Shown one piece after another: positions 15,101 to 27,100 of a stretch of 64,000 nucleotides of DNA. The notes beneath the pieces are model-generated. The model was given only the letters and a program-made list of their open reading frames with translations, did not search any database and was not told where the DNA came from. Position 1 is the first letter of the stretch. Every line of letters begins with the position of its first letter. The position numbers were made by a program, and so were the translations under genes. Source of the DNA: Owenia fusiformis (taxonomy: Eukaryota > Annelida > Polychaeta > Sabellida > Oweniidae); the NCBI GenBank assembly GCA_903813345.2, contig CAIIXF020000003.1:5727815-5791814 (forward strand), given 5' to 3'.

Positions 15101-18100
15101 GCTGGACTGATAAAACAACAAATAATCAGATTTCTTACAAACGATATATGCCCAATATACATAAAGTCAATGACATTTCTAGGTCCCCCTTGCTTTGTTT
15201 TGTAACCATTTCTATTTTTCAGGTTTGGCTCGCATAATTTAATATGAATCAGTTGACAGTAATGAATAAACTACCTTCCTCATCGGCATTAAATGTAGGC
15301 ACTCGCAAATGCGTTACACCACTTGTTATGACAGGTAAAATTCGACCCGAAAGCCGGAAGTTTCCTCAGCTCAACAAGCAACTTTTTAACTTTTTAAATT
15401 TGGGTTCAGATAATGCCGCGCTATGATGTGCTAGGGATTATCTACAGGGTGGGCCAAAAAAACCAATACCCAACTTCAAATCAGGATAAAAATACTTATG
15501 TTCAATATGATACATTGACTTATATATCATTTTAAAGGTAACACATTTTCAACCAATTTGGTATATAACACTATGACATAAAATCAATAGTAAAGGTGTA
15601 TTATACTTATTTGGGAGGCTGGGTCGCTATTTAAGGTCTCTAGATTTTAGGGAGAAAACGGTAAATCTGTAGAATTATGTAAACTTTTTATTCATAGAAT
15701 ATCATTTTGTTAGGTGAATACATGCATGTTTATTTGCATCAATGTGTGACTAAACTTATTGTTTATGAATTTCAGTGTTGTTTAATAACATTTTACAATT
15801 TATTTATTTAAACAATTGCTTAATATGCCCCCCCTCCTATGCGTCAACAATAAGCCTCAAGCGGTAGCGCCATCTATCAACAGATTACTGTTGCAATACA
15901 TTTCGGCAATTAGGATTCTGCGGTTCAGCTAATCACTATTTTTTATTGGATGCTTGTGACTGTACACCATTTCCTGGACCCATTACCATACATGCAGATG
16001 GCTCCATGTATGGTAATCCACCACATTAGCATCGGGCTGCTGGGTGGCCAAGCATCTGAATCAGTCAAATTGACAACTTGTTCGTGAAGGAATGCCAATG
16101 TCACCTTTGATCTATGGGACAAGGCACTGTCTTATTGAAAAATACCCCCCCCCCCAACCACATATAAGTTTTATGTCTTTTAACATACCTCTTTTGAGTA
16201 CTTATTGATAGTAATCAATACTGAAATTAATAAACAATAAGTTAAGTCACAAATGATGCAAATATACAAGCTTGTATTCAACTAACAAAATGATATTCCA
16301 TGAATAAAAAGTTTACATAATTTCAAAGATTTACTGTTTTCTCCCCAAAATCTAGAGACCTTAAATAGCGACCCAGCCTCCCAAATAAGTATAATACACC
16401 TTTACTACTGATTTTATGTCATAGTGTTATATACCAAATTGTTTGAAAATGTATTACCTTTAAAATGATATATAAGTCAATGTACCACATTGAACGTAAC
16501 TATTTTTATCCTGATTTAAAGTTGGGTATTGGTTTTTTTGGCCCACCCTGTAGACTCATGTCATGGACTTATATACACTGGTAGCCTGATTATAAACGGA
16601 GTTGTAAATAACTCAATATATGATAACTGAGAGAGGGAGGTCACTAAAAAACGCCAGATATTCAGAATATTTCGTCCTACCAAAACAATTTTGAGATTAA
16701 GGTTATGCTGATCCTAAACTCCATTGACTTCTTCACACACACAATTTACATACATTCTGTCTTAAAGATTGTTGACGAGTAAACCAACTTACAACTGGAA
16801 CGCTTGACTCTGCGGGAACCTCGACTGTAGGTGATATTGTTGTTCGGATGGCTGGTGTAGGAGCAATGCTCATTTTTTTGCTGAATAAATCAAAAGTTCT
16901 AGTGATTTATGTGTTTAGACAGTTTATGGATACTATAGCTATTATGTTATGTGAGGGTCTGGATAACGGTATTATCCTGAAGCTGATATAAAATATATCC
17001 ACCCGAGGGACAGAGGTCCTGGGCTCAACATCGCAAATATAATTATTAGGTACATACCTAGGTACAATATTTTGTATTTTACTCATGGCAATAGCTGACA
17101 TGATATAGGGATCGATGTCTTAATTATGACCTGACTCTCCTTCTGTGTATGATATGGAAAGAAAGTGTAAATCAGACTATCTACAGTAGCATCGGTGTGA
17201 TAGAGTAATGTGATGTGATACCAATATTTACTTACAACAATGGCGTAGGAGCTGGAGTTGTGAGTGCTTTCTCAATATCTTTAACTTCATCATCTGGATT
17301 TCCTTCCTCGCCAGTCTCACTTGGCTCATCTGGTTTTACAACTACCATAGATGTCAATGGGGTCACAAAGTTGTACTGAATTAACAATAATATTACATAC
17401 TAGTATCATTATACTTTAAGGTGTATATGGCGAACAGAAAGCAACGAAACAATGTAATCAATCGATTTGGTTAAATTTACTTAAATTGGTTACACATACT
17501 TACTAAGAATATATACATGTGCCTCATGAGGACACAAGATACCCATTAAGAGTGGCGGATGAAGGAATTTGGGTGTTTTTATTTTGAGTCAGCAGGTCGC
17601 AACTTACAAGTGGATTTTGCACTTCTTGTATTTGATCTATTAAAACTAACAATAAACACCATGCAACGAACCGTATAGTTCTGATTTTACACCAATGAAA
17701 ATTTTAGAGCTTCATATTTACTCAGTAAATCATCTACATGTAAGCCTGCAAAGCCCTGGTCGCCAAGGCCGAATAATCACCTTAAGAGACAGTTCTAGCG
17801 CCTGTTTCCGCAATGCCGCTTTCTCTGTAGCATTCGTGCTCTCAACTGACTTGTCGAGAATCTTCTTAATAGTCAAATATGCCCACATTCTCTCAGTTAG
17901 ATCACCACGTCCTCCATTAATAGGTGCATCTTCGCCATAGACATTTGGATCATCAGACATGAGTCTCCAATCAAAGTCATTCTCAGAGCCTTCACCAGAC
18001 ACCCGCCCCGCCATACGAGGTGCGTCACTCTTTAATTTGCCAGCTACAACTAATTCTGACCCCTGCATTGAAATGAGAACGTTGAACTGTTGACATGGTA

Positions 18101-21100
18101 TTTTATAAAAACTAATGAATTTAGGCAATCAAACATGGTCTATTTAAGGATTTAAGCCCTGGACTACATTGTGTGCTGATCCATTCCATCAAGATGTTTC
18201 CAAATCTTTGCATGCCCGCGCAGCGGGAATGGAAGGTTTAGGAAACACCATCTGAATGGAATGAAGCATCCACAATGCATTGAGTCTTGGGCTTAAATTA
18301 TTTTCACACTTTGCAAAATATTTTCTACAAAATCTTAAACTAAATCACTAAAAGAACACATTTCCAATGAAATCTTTTTGGGTTAAGTTGGGAAGTCATC
18401 AAATCCAATGTGAAGTCCATTAATCACCATGACAACTGTTTAACTAGTGACCTTGAGTGTGTTATTGATTATTTCACACACTGTTCTAAATGTGAAATAC
18501 TGTGTTCGGATTGGCTGGAATCAGACACACCTTGCCTAGCTATGTGTGAATTGTGCATTATAAGGCGCCATCCTGCAAATATGCATTGCTAACCCTACTA
18601 TCACACCAAACTAGTTCTCACTACGTTCTCGAAAACGGGCTTCAACTGTGTACGAACGGACTGGACCTACTAAGAACCGTTTGGGATCTATTTACAAACT
18701 TCATCGAACGTACTCGAACGGGTAGGTCCTCTAGAACTTAGACAATGCTCAAAATGTTCTCGTGGTCGTCACGTTCTACAAATAGAACGAGTGACAACGT
18801 ACTTACTAACGACGATCTGGACGTACTACGAACGGAACCGTCGTACTTCAATCCTACTAGGGACGTTTTAACAACGAGTTGAACTGTCCGAGGACGTGTT
18901 GAGAACGAGGTAACACTAATTGCAAACGGGTTTAAACTGATTAAGAACGTATTTAACACTGCTTATGAACGAGTTAGCAAAAATATAGCTATCACACCAA
19001 ACAAGTTGCCACTGCGTTCTGACCTTCTAGACTAAGGGACGCGTTCTACGACGTTGCACACCGACGTGGTGCGACCTGAACGAACTGCGAACGAGATCGA
19101 CGTATTGAAGACTGTTCTTATACTTGATCATTCTAGCTGAAAAATAAAATTTACCTTAAAATAGTTGTCAAATTCTGTTTTGGTCAAGGAGTCTTTGTCC
19201 ACATTTACGTATAGGAACTGAACATTTCTCATGAGTGGCGTAGCAACCTCCTGGAAAAAGCCTTGAAGTTGGAGGGCAGCGTCTGAATCTGCGTATATTC
19301 GTCTAGCAATCCCTTTGTTCTGTAATGAGATTTTCTTGAGAAACGGAAAATCTATGTCAGTGCCAAACCCTAGACTGTAGATACTGAACCTGTCATTGTT
19401 TAGATTATCGATATTAGCTAGGATGGTCGGCTTGCTTTGTATTCCGCTTGTAGGCTCTCCGTCAGTCAAGAAGAATATAATGGAAGGACTCTTTGATGCT
19501 CTCGTCTCTGCTAAAGAGCTTAGCGAATTCATTCCAAGCTCAAGTGCAGAATGAATATTGGTTCCTGAAAGCAAAATAAAATACACTATAAACAGAATTC
19601 AACATCAATATATCCAGGACCAAAACTTTCGTAGATGCAGAATGTATAAAAGGCGACAAGAGTGAAAATAACTTCATATTGTAATACTTTTGGAGGAAAG
19701 AAGAACGATTTGAATTTTTTAACAAACACTCGTATATAGTATATCTGAGAACTCCCTTCAAATCAATCGGATAAAGGCTAGCTCAAGTATGTCATAGTGA
19801 CGAGTAGTAACATGTGTCACACCTCCTGCAGCCCTTCTTGTTTTCACCCATTTCTTAGCATCAGCAATGGTGTCCTCATTTACAGGCACCATCCCGCCTC
19901 TCCATTGGAACGTAAAACTTGAGAAACCGATTATGTTGAAGAAATCGCCTTCTCTCAAGTCAGACAAGATCAAATCCATTGCATCTTGAAGCTGTCTCAA
20001 TTTAGTCCCCCGCATGGAACCGCTTGTATCAAGAACAAATACTACATTTTTGTTCACTGGAGGAAGACCTGTGGGAGCAAAGTAATGCACGAAGTATCCA
20101 TCGTTCAGCTGAAATGAATTAAAATAATTTTTTTAAACTAAATCCGTTTACAAAGTTCACCAGTCTTTTCTAGAATAATTTTTGCTCGCTGAACTGCGGC
20201 AAATGAAGTGCGAAACAATACTTCGATACGTGACTTTAAAAAGCGTACAAGATACGCATTGCATTGGACTACAAATATGTTATTGTTCCAGGTTACCTTT
20301 ATCTCACCACCGTCCAAGTTTCTTACAACATCATACTTGATGAGAAACTGTCCCTTTATTCCGCTATCTGATTTTTCTGTCTGTTCTTTGTAAGATGGGG
20401 TCAAGGTCACGAATGCTACATTTGTGGACGGTCTGTCAATAACGCCATAGTCTAGTCGATCTAAAATATTAAGCGTTGTGATAAAACGACTTACTTAATT
20501 TCTCTCTATGAACAGACAAGGTTCACATGTCGAAATTGGAACCTAAAAGAGGTTGGTGCATCGGGCACTGGCTGTTTCTACAACATGATACCAAATGTTC
20601 AGATGTTTTCCGGATGAAAATTACTATATCACACCCCAAAAAGAATATTTGCTGAGGACTTTTAAACCAATAAGATGTCTATGAATAGAGGAGTTTCCAT
20701 ATAGCTTTGAAATCTCGTCATAGTCTCGTTTTTAATATTTTCTTGGAAAGTACGGGCTTAATTCTCATCCTCATATTAAAAAACTTTAAAAGTTCTTTAC
20801 TCTTACAAGGATCACAGTTTTAATGTTACATCACAATTCACATGTCAATAAGTTCATATAATTACATTCCAATGGTGTTTCATGTTGATCCAACTGGATC
20901 ATGGAATTAAGTGACTCTTGCTAGTTTTTAAAACCACATTTTTAGATGTAATTTTAGATTACAAATATAATATCACTTTAACTGAATTTTTAATTTTTAA
21001 TGAAGTAAATCAAGATTATTTCTTCTCGCATCTATTCTATTGTGGATGGTTTTAATCACGAATGTCTTGTTTCAAGACTTTGAATGAGGAGGTAGCCCAA

Positions 21101-24100
21101 ATTCAAAGGCTAGAATACAAGATATAAATGTATGAAAAGAATTCAATCTGAAACCTTTTTACATGGCTCTTGCAAAGTTTGACCTTTTGACACGCATAAG
21201 CAGCATCATTGTTATTCATTATATTATTTATAAATTTTCAATCAACATCCAATTTTTAATTATGAAATAGTTTCTCAAAATAGCAGTTCTCAAATAGCAG
21301 TTGTTATAATATACAGAAGGCATATATTATTTTAAACACTGTGTTCTGACCAATAGTGCATGTTTTGTGTGGCTCCAATACATACCCTTCTTCAATATTA
21401 CATCTGACTTGTCTCCATCAAGATCGTTTAACTCAAACATTACAGCTTTAATCTCGCGAGATTCTTGTATGATGACGTTAATCTTGAAGTCTCGTACAGG
21501 CTGCCCAGGATTTACATAAATAGGATGTTCGTAGAAGCCAAGTTTTCTTTGTAGTAGCTCTTCGTAGACCAACTTGAATGAGATCTTCTTCCCGGCCTCA
21601 ACATCAATTCCAACGTTAAAGCTGTTTGTATTTCTTGGTCTGTTAAATCAACGGAAAAGCACAAAGGGAAACAATTGACAAGCAACACAACACAAACCTA
21701 TAACAGACTTGTAAGGAAACCTAGTGTAGATACAAACCCGACCCCCCCCCCCCACTACTCATCCCAATAAGTAGAGGGAAGTCACAAAGGCTTGTGGCTA
21801 AACTAAAATAAATCCATATTTATATTTAAGGAAATTTAAAATGCTTTAAGTTAAATATGCTCATGTTATACTAATAAATTAATTACTAAATGAGAGTTCA
21901 ACGATGTAGTATCATGAATTATAAAGTATATTCCACGTACTTTGCTGCAAAGCTGTTTAATGTACTTCGTTGTCCAGCTGTCTGTCCCCTTTTCTTCGCT
22001 GCATTGTATTTTCGTATTGCTTTATCCTTTACCTCCCCGAGATACTCTACACCGTCGATGGTCCTACAAGTAAAAACAACTATTGCCCATATTTCAGGAG
22101 GATAAGTGTCAAATAATGAAGAGTGGAAAGCTCTTTCAAGATATGAAAATTGTGGTATGTTATGTAAAGCTAGGCGTATACCAATTGGACAATGTCTGAC
22201 TTTGTCCCTATGTCCATTTTGTCCCAACTTGTCCGCTCTTGTCCCCCGGACACCATGGGACAATGTTCTACGTTGTCCAATTTGTCCGATGATGTCTGGA
22301 ATATAGCGCCAGAAAATGGTCATATGATCAACACGTGATGAAAGCCCTTCTGTAACTCAAACGGGTATTCGAGTTAAAAAAGGGGGGTTCGTTTGTTTAT
22401 ATGTCTTGTCAAAGCGTCCAACAAAAGAATCAAATTTAAGTTCACTTATACTATTATTATTGCAAATATTTACTAAGCTAGACATTAATTATATTGATTA
22501 CCTTGATCCATCACTTCAGATTTCTTCTCCTTTTCCGTTAATATAATCCTTAAATTTCTTGTCGTTAATAAAATCCTTAAATTTCTTATCCTATTGAAAA
22601 TATTCCTTAGAATTTACTATCCTCTGTTCAGTTAATCTTCAATTAATCCAATTATCTTACTAAAAACTTATTCGTACGATAATAATAATAATAATAATAA
22701 TCCAGTGGCTAATCCTAAACTAGTGTTTCCACGGTAATTGTTAAAAACGGACTGCCCCGAGCAAAAATCACTCTATGCATAAATACAGGTTTCAAGAAAG
22801 GGGAGGTCCAAATTTCGGACACAGCAATATGATTGGAGGAGGGGTAATTTTGATAGACACTTTGGTCCTTCTAGACCCTAGGCCACGTGTCCACGGCAAC
22901 CTGACAAAGGAATATATGAATGTCAGGCTGATGTAGGACGGTCAAAGAGAAAAAAAGGGGGGGGATTTCTGCCTTGGGCCAAATTCAAGTTTTATCGTTT
23001 TTAAATGTCCCTTTCTATCTAACTGTATTTGAGCATACTTTAATTAAATGGATCAAGGTCATAGTTACGAATTACAACATGAAACTGTGACATAAAAATT
23101 ACAACATAAAAATACAACATAAAACACCAACACAATATCAAACTAGGCACACTAGAACACATAGAACACTGTTTTATAATCAATGCAACATGTAAAATCA
23201 GGCACTTACATGCGCCTTCACATATAACTTTATATACTTTACTTCCCTATGCTAAAATAAAAAGTGTCCCTTCAAAATACAATAAATGGGCGTGCCAAAA
23301 AGCACAAGTTTACAATATAAAATATAATACTGCCCATGTGTATAAAAGCACAAGCGGTTTATCGGATCATTTAACTATGTAATTTACACATTTGTTACAC
23401 ATACACATTTGTATGTGTTTTTAAATTGAGATGTATGGTCTCTTCAATTATACACAAATAATCGGCTACAACAGATATTTAACTACAGGATTAGCAGATT
23501 AACTAATGGGAAAATCTAACCAGGGCGGGAGCTGCACAGATGGCCTGCGCCATTAAATCAGTAGTGCAAGAATTCGAAACATTAGCTTCTAAATGTTAAA
23601 CAAAAGGTTTCAGTTGAATCAACAAAAGGTATCATGAGAAGAGAGCAAACGGATTGTTACGGCAAAGTCAAGTGTCCGAACATTTTGATTTGTGTGCACT
23701 AATAATTTCTAGCACTGAGATAATTTCTATAAATGCTACGAAGCGTGTATTACTTAATGTTCTGAATTGTGTGGGGCCGGCAAAGTTCTCTTCTTAATGT
23801 GTGGTGATTTTGACAATTGCTTTAAAGTTGGTAGCTCTGACATTATTTATTATCTGGGAATCTGCTCTGAACGTCTAGATTATTAAAATATCTCTCAGGT
23901 GGCATGAATTATTAACTCACTAAAGTTGTGAAAACGAAGAATACAAAAGACAGAATGTAAAGAAAGTTCGAATGATATTGAAACGGGCCTGGGATAAATG
24001 AAGCTAGAAAGTACTTGAGCAATATGCCTGAGCAATATTGGGAATTGAATCACATAGAGTCTTAGAGAAATTACTTTGCTCACACCTCATACCGAATTCC

Positions 24101-27100
24101 ACTAAAATAATTGATGACAAGTCCTTCCCCAAAAATACATAGATCAAAATATATTCCAAATGAAACAGAAATAGTGCATTTCTGTTACACTGCTCCCCCC
24201 TTGGTTTGATCGTCCCGAGCAACTAAAGGGTTAGTAACAACAACTACTACTCAGGTAGGGCACGAGCTCAGCGTACCTTTAAATGATAGGAATGTAGGTG
24301 GGCTATGAAATCTGAGCCCGTTTCCCACCTGAGTAAACATGAAGTGCAGACGAGCGGGTCGTCTGCACGGTGGAGACTCTTATGAAATTCGAACATTGCC
24401 AGTTCCTCAAATGTTACTCTGCATAGGGGGCACCTTAAATTAAGAATGAGCTTTGGATATTCTAGAAAAACTTTAGTCTTAATAGCACTGTCCTCTGTAT
24501 CATTGGAGGTAGAGGGTCCAGGGGTACTTGGCTTTTGTGGTTGGGGGGATTCCTGTTCTCTTCTTAGATTGTTGGGCGAATGGCATTGTTCTGTTTCCGA
24601 TTCGGGCGAACGACATTGTTCTGTTTCTGGTTCGTCATCGGAAATTATCTCTATTGTTATTGGTACTTCTTCCTGTTTGCACCTTTTCTGTGGGGGTGCG
24701 TGTAGTTTAAGATGTTTCTTGATAGAGGCTTTCTTGTTTTGTAACTCCTCTCCGCAGATCTCGCACTGATACACTGAAAAAAACATTAGACGGGGGTACC
24801 TTGAGTATTTGACCCTCGAATAACGTGTTGTCCTATTTGGACGAGGGCAGTCTCTTGATTAGCAGAGAGACGCTTCTGGCGAATTAACATAAAAGTGACA
24901 CATCCAAGCCCCAGACATATACAAGCCAAGGTGGCCATCATTGAAATAATTACAGGGTCAAGGGGTCTGGAAAATGACAGTGTCTTGAGCTTCCATTTTC
25001 GGGTGGTCTTAAGTTGTCCGATAAGTGCGTCCATATTCTTCGAAAATTGTAGGTCGCTGTCCTCTAGATCGCCTAGTGGTGGGAGGTCAGGCAGGGTGAA
25101 GTTGAAGTCAGTCTCTGTGAAATTTTGAGATACTCCTAGTCCAATATATTTAAGGAGAAAAACAATGTTGCGGGCTTCTATAATCCTAATGTCCTTTGTG
25201 GTCATGTCACATAGGCTTGTAACGTCGGGAAGAATATTATTTCCAGTTTTCAATTGACACTGACACGGTAATTTAATTAAGCATAAAGAGCACATGGTAT
25301 GAATAGTGCCGTTACAACTCGCCTGGATGATACCATACGGATTCGATACGAATATGTGAGTCCCGATCTTCTTTAAGTACGTGGAATTATAGTGGAGGGA
25401 TAAATTATAAGTACAAGTATCGGTTAGATCCAAGACATTGTCCATCATAAGGTTAGTTATACAACTGGTGTTATCTACCGGTCGAATAATAGAGGGGCTG
25501 GAACACCTCATAGGCATACTCCCAGTACATGCTGTAAAGTCCTCAGTAGTCAATTCGATAAAGAAACGTTTGTCTCGGCTTATGGCGAAATAAGGGGCCA
25601 AGTTAGTGATCATACTAGCCGATCGGTTGTTTGGTAACACTACAGGGAATGTAGTTGTGAGATATATATCGAACAGACCACTTCGTCCATGGTAAGGGGC
25701 GGCCAGTTGAATATATAGTGCTTCCTCAGTTATAAAAGAAACGACCGAGGCTGATTGGTAGTAATAGGCCATGTCTTTATGCGTCAGTTCTAGTCCTTGT
25801 CTCTTTTCGGATAATCGTATAGTTATTCCATTAAGTATCGACTCGAGGAGGTCAGGTCTAACGAGGGCAATAGGTAATTTCCCTTGAAGTAAAGTTGTTG
25901 CACTGTCTAACCAACTGGTATAAATGGCCTCGGCAGACGCAATAATATCCAAATGATAAAATACCCTGTCCAGCATTTCCAAAAACATAGTGGATTGATG
26001 GAGTTGAAGAGTGGATAATTGTCCGAGTCGCCAGTCAACACCTTTAAAATTACTTTGAATTTTTTCATTAAGTTCGATGAGGAAGTCTCGGGTGACTTTA
26101 TGGTTTTTGTTCATCTTGCGGGTGAGATCTTCTAATTTATTGTCTGTAAGGTTCGCCATTTTAATAAATGTTCCAGTTATTTCGTCAGATGCCCCTGCGA
26201 CGGAAGCAAGGCCATCTTCTAGTTGATCGACTTGATCGGCAAGTTCACGGAAAGCGTCTTCTGTAACTAGGCCGAACAAAAACGACCCAGCTTTTCCAAC
26301 GAAGTCAAGTAGTCCCTTTTTCTGTCGGGATTCGAATGAGGGTAACACACGTTTCAAGTCTCTAATTACACCGCGCACTTGTCCATCAAGGTTCTGTAAG
26401 TCCTTGGCCATAGCCTTGACGATCGATTTCATTTGCTGGCATTGGTCATTGACACGGGTGTCGTTAAAGGAATCGCATTGTAGTGAACTGCTCGATTGTT
26501 TTTGTTTCTTTGGCCAGGGTATCCCGACAGTATAATAGAACGTATGCGGCGATATATCCAGAACATCCAGGTGTTGCATGATAACACCAGCCTGTGGACG
26601 CACTATTTCCAATTCAGGACGGAATGCAGTCACCGAGATGGCGAGAGTAAATATAATCCAAAGAGTGTTCATAATGTACGATAATATTGAAGTAATCCTC
26701 TTTGTAATAAAGCTTAGTGCTTGGTTGGCGTAGCAATAAAAATTCACGAGACGTACTTAAGTAGGTGTCCACTTTAGTTGTCGTATCTTGCTGAAAACAC
26801 ATTTTCATGTTTAAGAATAGCGCATCAAAATATTTGAAGTAATCCTCTTAGTAATGGAAATTAATATCCAATTGCATTGTAGCGGAAATTACTAGATTAA
26901 AGTTTATAATGTTTGATTACATTAGTTCGCTCTAGCTTTCAAAATTGACATAATAAATGGTAGCTCTTCTCAAAAATGTGGAAACTGTTCCACAAATATC
27001 ACACACTCGTGCCTGCTAGGGGTTAATATTCATATACGTAGTTCTTATATACAGTTCCTCCACCTCTTCTAATTCTACTATGTACAATGCTTTCCTATAT

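Noticed and set aside
14960-15205. 71-codon plus-strand ORF over exon 16
   Set aside because: Antisense to a supported exon and made partly of minisatellite.
23895-24222. Two overlapping ORFs of 62-72 codons, repeated at 34654-34954
   Set aside because: Inside the two LTRs, no domain, and duplicated only because the LTRs are.
24446-24769. Plus-strand ORF of 107 codons opposite the zinc-finger ORF
   Set aside because: Antisense shadow; the minus-strand frame has three correctly spaced C2H2 fingers.
26673-26747. Longer env start at 26747
   Set aside because: That codon is GTG and puts 25 residues before the signal peptide; ATG at 26672 gives a normal N-terminus.
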